From NCBI GenBank assembly GCA_032122355.1, contig JAUMCS010000057.1:1-24772 (forward strand): 24,772 nucleotides of DNA, given 5' to 3'. Below, piece by piece: positions 7,334 through 14,971 of this stretch (position 1 is the first letter of the stretch; each line of letters begins with the position of its first letter). The notes beneath the pieces are model-generated. The model did no database searches. It was not told where the DNA came from and was given only the letters and a program-made list of their open reading frames with translations. The DNA comes from RFTU01 sp032122355 (GTDB taxonomy: Bacteria; Pseudomonadota; Gammaproteobacteria; Burkholderiales; Burkholderiaceae_C). A program made the position numbers and the translations under genes.

Positions 7334-8353
7334 ATGAACCCTAGCGCCCCTCATTCTAATTCGTATTCTCGTCATGTGGTGATGCTTGCTACGGGTGGCA
7401 CCATTGCAGGCTCAGCACTGGCAGTTAATCATCCGCAGCCAGGGGTATACAAGGCGGCTCAATTATCCGTGCAGCAATTACTCGTGCAATCGGGGATTGA
7501 GCGGCATTTGATTTTTCAGCAGTGGCGGGCGCAGGGGTACGTGCTTGAAGCCGAGCAAGTGGCGCAAGTGGATAGCAAAGACATGACGCAGGCTATTTGG
7601 TTGGCATTAGCGCATAGTGTGCAGCATCATTTACAACGGCCTGAGGTGGCTGGGGTGGTTATTACCCATGGTACGGATACGCTAGAAGAAACAGCCGTGT
7701 TTTTACAGCAGGTGCTCGCACCTGCAAAACCCGTGGTGTTAACGGCGGCCATGCGCCCGTCAGATGATTTATGGGCTGATGGACCGCAAAATTTACTGGA
7801 TGCCTTGGTTGTGGCTTCTAGTGATTTGCGGGGGGTATTGGCCGTGATGAATGGTTGCGTATACGCGGGTGCTGAGGTGCGCAAGTGGCATCCGTGGGTA
7901 GTAGATGCGTTTGGTGCTGTACCTGCTGGCCCTATGGCGCGGGTTCATCAAGGGCAGTTGAGCGTTTATAGGGCTTGTACTGATGCAGGGGTACTCGCCC
8001 TTGGTTTAGCCTTGTTGCCACCGCCTGAGCAGCCCTGGCCTTGGGTGGAGGTATTGGCAAGCTATGCGGCGTGTAGTGCCCGTGCTTTGCAGTGTTTGGT
8101 GGATACAGGTGTGCAGGGCGTGGTGTTGAGTGCTACGGGTAATGGCACTTTGCATGAGTGTTTAGAGCAAACTGTAGGTGAATATTTAGCGCAGGGGCGT
8201 TTGCATTTAAATCAGGTGCTGGTGGCTACTCGCTGTGCCATGGGGGGGGTAGTGGGGCAGCCTAGCCATGGTTTTCCTACGGCGGGTAACTTAACACCGG
8301 CGCAGGCTAGGGTGGTTCTGATGTTGAATTTGATGCAGTGTGGTGATTCATAA
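7334..8353 (+). CDS. L-asparaginase
   Basis: Hydrolyses asparagine to aspartate and ammonia. The 339 residues fit the bacterial asparaginase/glutaminase family. The first signature, ATGGTIAGS, holds the nucleophile Thr23. The second, THGTDTLEET, holds Thr114 and Asp115. Lys184 in EVRKWHP matches the conserved active-site Lys, and TAAMRPSDDLWADGPQNL is the usual loop between them. There is no signal peptide before the first strand, so it is probably cytoplasmic even though its motifs resemble the type II enzymes that are often exported. The start ATG has no clear Shine-Dalgarno sequence; the chosen start leaves a 16-residue lead before MLATGG. It is transcribed divergently from lexA across 126 bases, and tRNA-Val follows. 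Confidence 0.9.
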   Translation: MNPSAPHSNSYSRHVVMLATGGTIAGSALAVNHPQPGVYKAAQLSVQQLLVQSGIERHLIFQQWRAQGYVLEAEQVAQVDSKDMTQAIWLALAHSVQHHLQRPEVAGVVITHGTDTLEETAVFLQQVLAPAKPVVLTAAMRPSDDLWADGPQNLLDALVVASSDLRGVLAVMNGCVYAGAEVRKWHPWVVDAFGAVPAGPMARVHQGQLSVYRACTDAGVLALGLALLPPPEQPWPWVEVLASYAACSARALQCLVDTGVQGVVLSATGNGTLHECLEQTVGEYLAQGRLHLNQVLVATRCAMGGVVGQPSHGFPTAGNLTPAQARVVLMLNLMQCGDS

Positions 8354-8389
8354 ATGAGTTTTGTGGTAGACTTGCTTCATTAGTTAATC

Positions 8390-8466
8390 AGGCACGTAGC
8401 TCAGTTGGTTAGAGCACCACCTTGACATGGTGGGGGTCGTTGGTTCGAATCCAATCGTGCCTACCA
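8390..8466 (+). tRNA. tRNA-Val (anticodon GAC)
   Basis: A 77-base cloverleaf with encoded CCA. The acceptor is AGGCACG/CGTGCCT, the D arm GCTC-AGTTGGTTA-GAGC, and the anticodon stem CCACC/GGTGG with loop TTGACAT, giving GAC (reads GTC and GTT). The T arm is GTTGG-TTCGAAT-CCAAT. TGGTAGACT at 8364-8372 is a possible extended -10. The AT-rich orphan gene pair begins 51 bases downstream, which makes this tRNA a candidate integration site, although I find no repeat of its 3' end further on. Confidence 0.96.
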
Positions 8467-8505
8467 GTTTACATTCAATTAATATGCTGTGATTTATATT
8501 TGTAT

Positions 8506-8510
8506 AGGGG
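8506..8510 (+). promoter_or_regulatory. Ribosome binding site of the first orphan secreted gene
   Basis: AGGGG lies 7 bases before the ATG at 8518. It supports this start, which also places a signal peptide at the N terminus. Confidence 0.6.
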
Positions 8511-8517
8511 TTAACTG

Positions 8518-9390
8518 ATGAGATTATTTTTATTGCTGGTTTACCTTGGTTGGGCTAACATCTCATGGGCGCAGTTGGGCGGAGGATTTAAAATTTCCGG
8601 ATCGGGTTCAATTGATGCAAATGGCGATTTGGCCGGTGACGGCGAAGCTATTAAATTCACTAAAGATGGTAATAATAAATTACAAATCACTTATCAGCGC
8701 AGGGCTAATGAGAGGGCTTGTCTTTGGTGGGGTTATTCAGCCGGCGGTCCTGCACAATTTTGGCAGGGTAATGGGGGAAGTTGTGTTAATCAAACTTCGT
8801 TCGAATATCAATTTGAAAGGGACGGTGGTATCAGAACAGGGGAAAGTGTACAATTTGGGTGTGCTGGGGATATTTATTGTGATAGTGGGGCATGTTGGGT
8901 ATGGGTTTGGAATAAAAAGGATAGGTGTAAGGACACTTCGCGCAGCTGGAATGAACGACTTAACAATTTCAACCCAGATATTTATCAAGCGGTAAGTGGA
9001 TCTCCTATGGCGTTAAGTTTTTCCTCTCAAGTATATACAGTTGCTTTTTTAGAAAGTCCCAATAAATTTACTGTTCTGCAAGTAAAGCAAACCACAAGTG
9101 GCTCCAATGCATTTGAAATCAAAGACCTCTCGCCGCCTGTCTCTGGTTTTTATAAAGGGTATAAATACAGTGGTTTTAGTTCAGGTAGTCCAGGTGTTTA
9201 TACTTTGAATTTGGATTCATATAACTCTTCCTCCACTTGTTCAAGTGCAATTTATACAATCAATACTGACGGCAATGCTTTGCCTAAATCTGCTACCCTT
9301 TCTTTCCCCTCGGGCTCTAATTGTGTGTTTCCTAAAGCAAATAAAACACCCCCGTTTCCTTCCTTTTCGACGTTGCCAACTGTACCTTAA
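8518..9390 (+). CDS. Unrecognised exported Cys-rich protein
   Basis: I do not recognise this 290-residue protein. The N terminus MRLFLLLVYLGWANISWA followed by QLGGG is a typical Sec signal peptide with an AxA-like cleavage site near residue 18. The mature part has no further hydrophobic helix, so it is likely periplasmic or released. It contains eight Cys, an even number that suits disulfides; three fall close together in FGCAGDIYCDSGAC. Gly, Ser and aromatic residues are abundant (CLWWGYSAGG, CWVWVWN), suggesting a beta-rich fold. The tail is Pro-rich (TPPFPSFSTLPTVP). One 60-base row (9001-9060) has 22 G+C, far below the core genes. It has its own ribosome site and follows tRNA-Val by 51 bases. 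A second exported orphan follows 163 bases later. Foreign origin is inferred from composition and position only. Confidence 0.8.
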   Translation: MRLFLLLVYLGWANISWAQLGGGFKISGSGSIDANGDLAGDGEAIKFTKDGNNKLQITYQRRANERACLWWGYSAGGPAQFWQGNGGSCVNQTSFEYQFERDGGIRTGESVQFGCAGDIYCDSGACWVWVWNKKDRCKDTSRSWNERLNNFNPDIYQAVSGSPMALSFSSQVYTVAFLESPNKFTVLQVKQTTSGSNAFEIKDLSPPVSGFYKGYKYSGFSSGSPGVYTLNLDSYNSSSTCSSAIYTINTDGNALPKSATLSFPSGSNCVFPKANKTPPFPSFSTLPTVP

Positions 9391-9553
9391 TAATAAATTT
9401 ATTTTCAATTTTTAAGCACGGTATCAAATTTTCCAAAAGTAGATATCGGCAAAATCCTAGATTAACCATTGAAGTAAAGCTTTTTCCATCCAAAATATAA
9501 GCATAAATATGAACATATAATTCAGTTGAATCATTATATTGAGGCCGTTGATT

Positions 9554-10516
9554 ATGAAAAGCAAAGCACAACAAAAAATTTCTTATTGGATAATACGAGC
9601 GTTATTTATACCTGCGGTTTTGTGTTTTAATATAGATGAGATTGCAGCATGTGCTTGGGGTAGTTGGAGTCCATGTGCAGTAAAATATAGAAACCCACCT
9701 GATCTCAATTATTATGCTAGAAGAAATGAACAGTGGCCGATTGATATAAGCTTTCGTTGGCCTCATGTAAGCTCTAATTTGGATGTTGTGTATCTTGTTG
9801 ATACTAGCGGTGGGGGGGATGACCGTCGATTTAGGAGGGTGCAGTCTTGGGCCTGGGCTGCGTGGCAGTATAACAATGATACGGATTTTGCATATAATGT
9901 TTGGTATGAGAAGTTTGACACCAATGATATTGGTGTTGCGTTATTGCCTAGCGATGAAGATCCTGGCCAAAATGTATGGATAGCAGCTGTTAAGGGGGGG
10001 GAAGTTCACACAGTCAGGGATGTTTACGGGTGGCGCAATAGAGATGATCGCCAGAATTCATGGCAGAGGGTCGTGCAAGGCAACGTGACTACCTTGCCTT
10101 GGTCGAATTACAATACTTTTCCAGATCCTAGTCAAGTAATCCATAACGGTGAGCTTAGAGTTATACGGCCAAACCGTGTAATGTGGCACCCGACGTTGAG
10201 AATTCCGGCAATTCCTAGCGGAGAACAAGCAGTTTATTTTGGAAGCTGGGTATCACCTACCTGGAACGGAGGAAGTAATGCTTGGGTTGTGCGAAGCAGT
10301 ATGGTGCCAGCCTGCACAGCAACACTTTTGAATTCCCTACCAACAGTAAATGTTAGTTATAGCGCAGATTGCAGCCGTACTCAACAACCTTTACTTCTAG
10401 TCAAGAATAAGCACTACAAAGAAGTTCTACCGCAGATGCTGACTCCTACCACAGGGTTTGGAAAAGGAAAGAGTATAAGTACCCAACAAGGGTCATGGGA
10501 AATACCTTTGCGGTAA
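9554..10516 (+). CDS. Unrecognised exported Trp-rich protein
   Basis: I cannot assign this protein of 320 residues to a family. The ATG at 9554 has GAGG 9 bases upstream (9541-9544); a TTG at 9539 would need no such site. The N terminus has a basic stretch (KSKAQQK), a hydrophobic segment (WIIRALFIPAVLCF) and then NIDEIAAC. That can be read as Sec cleavage after AA or as a lipobox (IAAC), the latter less likely because of the acidic residues before it. The mature part holds 17 Trp by my count, including SWAWAAW, which is exceptionally high, and four Cys. Trp spread through a beta-like sequence recalls carbohydrate- or surface-binding proteins, but I see no known motif. One row (9541-9600) has 21 G+C of 60. 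A TATAAT at 9516-9521 upstream is a possible own -10. Confidence 0.8.
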   Translation: MKSKAQQKISYWIIRALFIPAVLCFNIDEIAACAWGSWSPCAVKYRNPPDLNYYARRNEQWPIDISFRWPHVSSNLDVVYLVDTSGGGDDRRFRRVQSWAWAAWQYNNDTDFAYNVWYEKFDTNDIGVALLPSDEDPGQNVWIAAVKGGEVHTVRDVYGWRNRDDRQNSWQRVVQGNVTTLPWSNYNTFPDPSQVIHNGELRVIRPNRVMWHPTLRIPAIPSGEQAVYFGSWVSPTWNGGSNAWVVRSSMVPACTATLLNSLPTVNVSYSADCSRTQQPLLLVKNKHYKEVLPQMLTPTTGFGKGKSISTQQGSWEIPLR

Positions 10517-10523
10517 TTGCCCT

Positions 10524-10541
10524 TGCAATTTAATAATTGCA
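10524..10541. terminator. AT-rich hairpin after the second orphan gene
   Basis: TGCAATT (10524-10530) and AATTGCA (10535-10541) form a perfect 7-bp stem around TAAT, 7 bases after the stop at 10516. There is no T tract and only two G/C pairs, so termination is weakly supported. Confidence 0.25.
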
Positions 10542-10574
10542 GTGGTGTATAACTTTACTGCGTTAAGCAACTAG

Positions 10575-10659
10575 TGGTGCCCGCGGCCAGACTCGAACTG
10601 GCACACCTTGCGGCGGCGGATTTTGAATCCGCTACGTCTACCGATTTCGTCACGCGGGC
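10575..10659 (-). tRNA. tRNA-Leu (anticodon CAA)
   Basis: An 85-base class II tRNA with encoded CCA. The acceptor is GCCCGCG/CGCGGGC, the anticodon stem GCGGA/TCCGC is perfect with loop TTCAAAA giving CAA (reads TTG), the variable arm is long, and the T arm is GCCAG-TTCGAGT-CTGGC. It points towards the orphan secreted gene pair and closes that AT-rich block on the right. Confidence 0.95.
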
Positions 10660-10781
10660 TTGAGAATTTGATTATGGCACACTTCAACCTGCCATCGCCA
10701 TAGATCGGCATAAAAATTCAATCCACGACACGAAAACAAGCCAAAATTTAGCAAAAGAAGGTATCAAAGCGCGACAATGAG

Positions 10782-10796
10782 TGTGTTTCAAACACA
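10782..10796. promoter_or_regulatory. Palindrome upstream of cysM
   Basis: TGTGTTT-C-AAACACA is a perfect 7-bp dyad, 21 bases before the cysM ATG. With G-T pairs allowed it extends to 12 bp on each side (10777-10801). It may be an operator or a leader hairpin; no regulator can be named from the sequence. Confidence 0.35.
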
Positions 10797-10817
10797 TTTA
10801 TGTAACACCCATCTACT

Positions 10818-11723
10818 ATGAACACCTACCCCACCCTTGAACAAGTGATTGGCGCTACGCCCTTGGTGCGTCTGCAACGTATAGGCGGCGATGAAGTAAA
10901 GGCTCGAGGCAATGTCATTCTGGCTAAGCTAGAAGGCAATAATCCCGCAGGTTCGGTGAAAGACCGGCCCGCTATGAACATGATACGCCGCGCCGAAGAA
11001 CGCGGCCACATTCAACCCGGTGATACTTTGATTGAGGCCACTTCAGGCAATACGGGTATCGCCCTGGCCATGGCTGCTGCCATTAAAGGGTACAAAATGG
11101 TGCTCATCATGCCCGAAGACCTTTCCATCGAACGGGCACAAACCATGAAGGCCTTTGGTGCGGAATTGATACTCACCCCTAAAGCCGGTGGAATGGAGGC
11201 TGCACGAGATTTGGCCCATGATATGCAAGCCCAAGGCCAAGGCTTGGTGCTGGATCAATTCGCGAACCCCGACAATCCGCAAATTCATTTTGAAACCACA
11301 GGGCCTGAAATTTGGCACGATACCCAAGGCCGCATTACCCATTTTGTGAGTGCAATGGGCACTACAGGTACCATCACCGGCGTTAGCTGCTATTTGAAGC
11401 AATGCAGCGCCGATGTGCGTATCATTGGGGTACAACCCCACGAAGGCTCGCGCATTCCGGGTATTCGTCAATGGCCACCGGAATACTTGCCACGCATCTA
11501 TGACCCCACACATATTGATGAGTTGCGCTATGTAACCCAACATGAGGCAGAACATATGGTGCGCTATTTGGCGAGAGAAGAAGGTTTGTTTACCGGGGTG
11601 TCTGCGGCTGGTGCATGTTGCATTGCTTTGCAATTGGCAATGGCAGTTGAAAATGCAACGATTGTGTTTATTGCCTGCGACAGAGGTGATCGATATTTAT
11701 CAACAGGAGTGTTTCCAGACTGA
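10818..11723 (+). CDS. cysM: Cysteine synthase B
   Basis: A PLP-dependent O-acetylserine sulfhydrylase of the CysM type, which makes cysteine from O-acetylserine and sulfide and in this subfamily can also use thiosulfate. The 301 residues fit CysM. The PLP lysine is Lys48 in NNPAGSVKDRPA; the substrate loop TSGNTG is at 75-80; the phosphate-binding loop GTTGT is at 181-185. HFETTGPEIW and IPGIRQWPPEYLP are CysM rather than CysK features. The usual S-S/G-G-G-A segment near the C terminus is SAAGACC here, a small departure. The ATG has no visible ribosome site; a palindrome lies just upstream. A TusA-family gene follows after 35 bases, so a sulfur-handling pair is plausible. Confidence 0.96.
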   Translation: MNTYPTLEQVIGATPLVRLQRIGGDEVKARGNVILAKLEGNNPAGSVKDRPAMNMIRRAEERGHIQPGDTLIEATSGNTGIALAMAAAIKGYKMVLIMPEDLSIERAQTMKAFGAELILTPKAGGMEAARDLAHDMQAQGQGLVLDQFANPDNPQIHFETTGPEIWHDTQGRITHFVSAMGTTGTITGVSCYLKQCSADVRIIGVQPHEGSRIPGIRQWPPEYLPRIYDPTHIDELRYVTQHEAEHMVRYLAREEGLFTGVSAAGACCIALQLAMAVENATIVFIACDRGDRYLSTGVFPD

Positions 11724-11758
11724 TAATAGGGGGCTATTGAAACCCACCATTACTTACC

Positions 11759-11986
11759 ATGCATGTTGATCGTGAATTAGATACCCGCGGCTTAAATTGC
11801 CCCTTACCTATTTTGAAAACCAAAAAAGCCTTGGCTGAAATGTCCAGCGGTCAAATACTCAAAGTGTGGTCAACCGACCCCAGTTCTGTTAAGGATTTTC
11901 AAGCCTTTGCCAAGCAAACGGGCAACGAACTGTTAGAACAAAGCACTGAAGGCAACGAGTACGTGCTCGTGTTGCGCCGCCGTTAA
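11759..11986 (+). CDS. tusA: TusA-family sulfurtransferase
   Basis: A small sulfur carrier of 75 residues. The family signature RGLNCPLPILKTKKAL is complete, and Cys14 in CPLP is the persulfide-carrying residue. Such proteins relay sulfur from cysteine desulfurase to tRNA thiolation, molybdopterin or sulfur oxidation; which of these applies here cannot be told. The position directly after cysM suggests a link with cysteine metabolism. The stop is 3 bases before the next ATG, so translation of the PAP2 gene may be coupled to it. No clear Shine-Dalgarno sequence precedes its own start. Confidence 0.9.
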   Translation: MHVDRELDTRGLNCPLPILKTKKALAEMSSGQILKVWSTDPSSVKDFQAFAKQTGNELLEQSTEGNEYVLVLRRR

Positions 11987-11989
11987 GCC

Positions 11990-12805
11990 ATGATGCCTGA
12001 CTTTAAGCCTGGAATGAGTGGGCGCGCTACGCTGCTGGTGGCTACTTTGTGCTGGCTACTGGCTTGGGGCCTACAAGCATGGGAGTGGGATGAGCCAGTG
12101 TTTCGTTGGATCAACAGTGGCGGGCAGTGGCTACCCGTGCTTTGGGCCAGCCTAAGCGTGGTGGGCTTGGGCTTGTCGGCTTTGATTTTGATGTCTGCTA
12201 CCCACGTTGCATTGCGCTTTCAAGGAGCGCCATGGATGCAGCAGTGCAGTAATTACCTCATGGGCGCATTGTTATGGGCACTGCTGTTGGGTGGGGTGGC
12301 AACTTATGGGCTAAAGTCATGGTTTGCGACTGCCCGGCCTGCAGCCGTGCTCAATGATATTGAAATTATTGGTCAAGCATTGATGAATCGCTCTATGCCC
12401 TCGGGCCATGCGATTACCGCTTTCACGATGGCTGGCTTGCTATTGTGGGCCTGGCGGGGGCAAGTTGGGCCACGCTTGCTGATATGGCTGGTGGCTGCGC
12501 TAATTGCGGTTTCACGTATAACCACTGCTGCGCACTGGCCCAGTGATGTGCTGGCAGGCATGGGCGTGGGCCTATGCGTGGCTTGGTTGGCTTTGTATGC
12601 GAATCATCGGTTCCAAACCTATGCTGGGTTAAGCCGCCGCTTCGTACGGTGGCTATGGGCTGTTGTGTTGGTGGGCTGCGGTGTGGCAATGTTGCTAGAT
12701 TCCACCGGCTACCCCATGGCATGGTTAGTGCAGTGGGGCTTAGGTTTACTGGGAATAGTGGCTGGTGCGGCTTGGTTATACCGCTTGGTGCAGCGATGCG
12801 ATTAA
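11990..12805 (+). CDS. PAP2-family membrane phosphatase (first copy)
   Basis: An integral membrane phosphatase of 271 residues, probably acting on a lipid phosphate on the outer face of the inner membrane. The three PAP2 signatures are present: K109...R116-P117 in KSWFATARP, PSGH at 137-140 with catalytic His140, and S175-R176 with H182 and D186 in SRITTAAHWPSDV. About six hydrophobic segments are visible. Two ATG codons stand in tandem (11990, 11993); I use the first. It follows tusA by 3 bases and overlaps the next gene by 10 bases. Undecaprenyl-pyrophosphate phosphatase or lipid A phosphatase are both possible roles. Confidence 0.88.
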   Translation: MMPDFKPGMSGRATLLVATLCWLLAWGLQAWEWDEPVFRWINSGGQWLPVLWASLSVVGLGLSALILMSATHVALRFQGAPWMQQCSNYLMGALLWALLLGGVATYGLKSWFATARPAAVLNDIEIIGQALMNRSMPSGHAITAFTMAGLLLWAWRGQVGPRLLIWLVAALIAVSRITTAAHWPSDVLAGMGVGLCVAWLALYANHRFQTYAGLSRRFVRWLWAVVLVGCGVAMLLDSTGYPMAWLVQWGLGLLGIVAGAAWLYRLVQRCD

Positions 12806-13791
12806 AAGCTGTATGGGGTTTACTGATTTCGCTGGCGCTGCTAGTGGCCTTGATCACGCAAATTCAATGGCCTCAAGTAGCGGCCAGTATGGCTCAGGTG
12901 CCTGTTTGGGTGTGGCTGATCACGGGGCTGGGTGCTTGTGCCAGTTTTGGCCTACGGGCTGCTCGTATGCAGCGCGAATGGCGCCACATCCAAGGGGCCA
13001 CATGGCCAGCTTGTTTGCATTTGTTTTTATGGCACAACGCCGCCGTGGCATGGCTGCCTTTGCGCAGTGGTGAGGGCGTTTATTGGTGGTGGCTGGTGCG
13101 GCGCTGGCAAGTTTCGCACAGTCAGGCTTTATCAAGCCTGCTGTGGTTGCGCATGCAAGATGGTGTGGTGCTGCTGTGGTTAACAGCAACCGCCATGGCG
13201 CCGCTGTGGGTGCCTAGTGTTTGGCCGTGGCAGCCTGCGGCGTTGATGTTGCTGCCCCTATTGGTGGGGTGTGGGTTGTTTTGCGCTTTGCCGGTGGTTT
13301 GGGAGCGTGTGCAAGCTCGTTGGCTTCAGCAGGGTGATCATGGTGCAGCGGTAGAACTCGCGCCCTCATTGCTCAGGGGCGTATGGGCGGCTTTATTGGC
13401 CAGTCGTGGCGGGCGTTGGGCTTGGGTTTTATGCGCTGCAAATTGGCTACTCAAGCTGATGGTGGTAGCGCTTCTTTTACAAGCACTGGCACCTTTGGGC
13501 GCGCTCGATGCCCTTCACGGGGCATTGGGGGGAGAGTGGGCTGCACTCCTGCCGCTGAATGGCCCCGGGGGGTTGGGGCCCTACGAAGCCGGTGTATGGC
13601 TAGGTATTCATGCCGATGCATGGCTTTATCGAGCCGACCAGTTACCAGGGTTGCAATTGGGGGATTTGGTGGCGGCGGCTTTAGTCGCTCATGTGTTTTG
13701 GTTGCTGGTGGCATCGGTTGCCGCGGTGTTGGTGCATCTTTGGCATCATGTGGCTTCAAAGCGCGATAGCTTGTGTAGTCGGGTAGATTAG
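12796..13791 (+). CDS. Lysylphosphatidylglycerol synthase TM-domain (flippase-like) protein
   Basis: A polytopic membrane protein of 331 residues with about eight hydrophobic segments. The signature PLNGPGGLGPYEAGV at 253-267 is the hallmark of the LPG-synthase transmembrane family, the flippase half of MprF. No aminoacyl-transferase domain is attached, so it is not a complete MprF. Stand-alone members often sit beside polyprenyl-phosphate glycosyltransferases and are thought to move lipid-linked sugars; that fits the next two genes but is inference. I start it at the ATG 12796, which overlaps the PAP2 stop; the frame is open further upstream, but that part is the PAP2 gene in another frame. 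Trp and Leu content is very high. Confidence 0.85.
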   Translation: MRLKAVWGLLISLALLVALITQIQWPQVAASMAQVPVWVWLITGLGACASFGLRAARMQREWRHIQGATWPACLHLFLWHNAAVAWLPLRSGEGVYWWWLVRRWQVSHSQALSSLLWLRMQDGVVLLWLTATAMAPLWVPSVWPWQPAALMLLPLLVGCGLFCALPVVWERVQARWLQQGDHGAAVELAPSLLRGVWAALLASRGGRWAWVLCAANWLLKLMVVALLLQALAPLGALDALHGALGGEWAALLPLNGPGGLGPYEAGVWLGIHADAWLYRADQLPGLQLGDLVAAALVAHVFWLLVASVAAVLVHLWHHVASKRDSLCSRVD

Positions 13792-13819
13792 CTGGGCCGA
13801 AGAAACGCGAACCCCATCA

Positions 13820-14971
13820 ATGGGCAATACAATGACAATTATGAACATACCCATACAAAATCCTGAACCGCAACCAATAGAAACTTCCTTTGATACGGCT
13901 CATGCAACGCCCGCTATGCCTGCGCATCGTTTATCGGTTGTGGTCCCGATGTATAACGAGGTGGTGAATGCCCCATTGTTAATTGATGCGGTTCAATCAG
14001 CCCTAGCGGATTATCCCTACCCCTGGGAATTGGTGGTGGTCGATGATGGCAGTCAAGATGGCACGGGTTTGGCCTTACGCCGTCATGGTCGCCATGTGGG
14101 GCCACATATTCGGGTGGTGCAATTGGCTCGCAACTTTCGTCAAACGGCTGCCATGCAAGCAGGTATTGATACAGCTAGGGGTGATGTGATTGTTACCATG
14201 GATGGTGATTTGCAGAATGACCCTCGGGATATTCCACGTCTGGTAGCACGATTGCTCAATGATGATTTAGATATTGTGGCGGGCTGGCGTCAAGAGCGGC
14301 AAGATGGTTTGCTGCTGCGTAAAATTCCCTCGCGTATTGCCAATCGTTTAATTCGGCGTGTCACGCACCTACCGTTCAATGATTTAGGTTGCAGCTTGAA
14401 GGCATTTCGGGCTGATGTGCTGCGTGAAATTCGTTTGTACGGAGAAATGCATCGTTTCATCCCGGCCTGGCTTTCTACGGTTACGGCTGCAACCCGCATG
14501 GCACAAGAGCCTGTCACCCATCACCCGCGCACACACGGAGTTTCCAAGTACGGCATTTCGCGCACCTTGCGTGTATTGGTGGATTTATTGGCTGTCACAT
14601 TTTTTCAACGCTTTTCTAGCCGCCCGGGGCATTTCTTCGGAGTTATTGGCCTGGGTGTGATTATGCTGAGCTTAGGTATATTGGCGTATTTGGCTTTTTT
14701 AAAATTTTATTTAGGTCAGGCTATCGGGGGACGGCCTTTGCTGTCACTGGGCTTTTTTGGTTTGCTCGGCGGGGTACAGTTTTTAACCTTTGGGGTACTT
14801 GCTGAATTGTTGATCCGTATTTATTACGGAGCGCGTTACGCTTCGCCGTATGTGGTGCGCAGTACCGACACTTTAGAAACCGTCTCAAATACTGAGGCTT
14901 GGTGGGCACAAGCCCAGAGCCGAGCGCACTCTGACGGTAGTCACACTTCAGCTCAGGTTACCACGGCATGA
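13820..14971 (+). CDS. Polyprenyl-phosphate glycosyltransferase (GT2, ArnC/DPM-like)
   Basis: Transfers a sugar from a nucleotide donor to a polyprenyl (undecaprenyl) phosphate on the cytoplasmic face. The family-2 fold starts with LSVVVPMYNE near residue 39, DDGS is at 75-78 and the metal-binding DGD at 128-130 (MDGDLQNDP). DLGCSLKAF and HGVSKYGISR match the ArnC/dolichol-phosphate-mannose synthase group. Two C-terminal hydrophobic helices follow (VIGLGVIMLSLGILAYLAF, and around FFGLLGGVQFLTFGVLAELL), as in ArnC. The first 35 residues are an unconserved lead, so the true start may be the ATG at 13832 or 13841. The stop overlaps the next start (ATGA at 14968-14971), coupling it to the ArnT-like enzyme that would use its product. 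Confidence 0.92.
   Translation: MGNTMTIMNIPIQNPEPQPIETSFDTAHATPAMPAHRLSVVVPMYNEVVNAPLLIDAVQSALADYPYPWELVVVDDGSQDGTGLALRRHGRHVGPHIRVVQLARNFRQTAAMQAGIDTARGDVIVTMDGDLQNDPRDIPRLVARLLNDDLDIVAGWRQERQDGLLLRKIPSRIANRLIRRVTHLPFNDLGCSLKAFRADVLREIRLYGEMHRFIPAWLSTVTAATRMAQEPVTHHPRTHGVSKYGISRTLRVLVDLLAVTFFQRFSSRPGHFFGVIGLGVIMLSLGILAYLAFLKFYLGQAIGGRPLLSLGFFGLLGGVQFLTFGVLAELLIRIYYGARYASPYVVRSTDTLETVSNTEAWWAQAQSRAHSDGSHTSAQVTTA

Noticed and set aside
9392..9403. Palindrome AATAAATTTATT after the first orphan gene
   Set aside because: Pure A/T in an AT-rich stretch, without GC pairs or a following T tract; expected by chance.
8449..10574. Attachment-site duplication of the tRNA-Val 3' end flanking the AT-rich block
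   Set aside because: I compared the tRNA 3' end with the sequence before tRNA-Leu and saw no repeat, so integration at the tRNA is not supported directly.
12574..12795. Upstream extension of the LPG-synthase-TM protein frame
   Set aside because: This stretch lies within the first PAP2 gene, and the extra residues do not form the first membrane helix; the ATG at 12796 starts directly before it.
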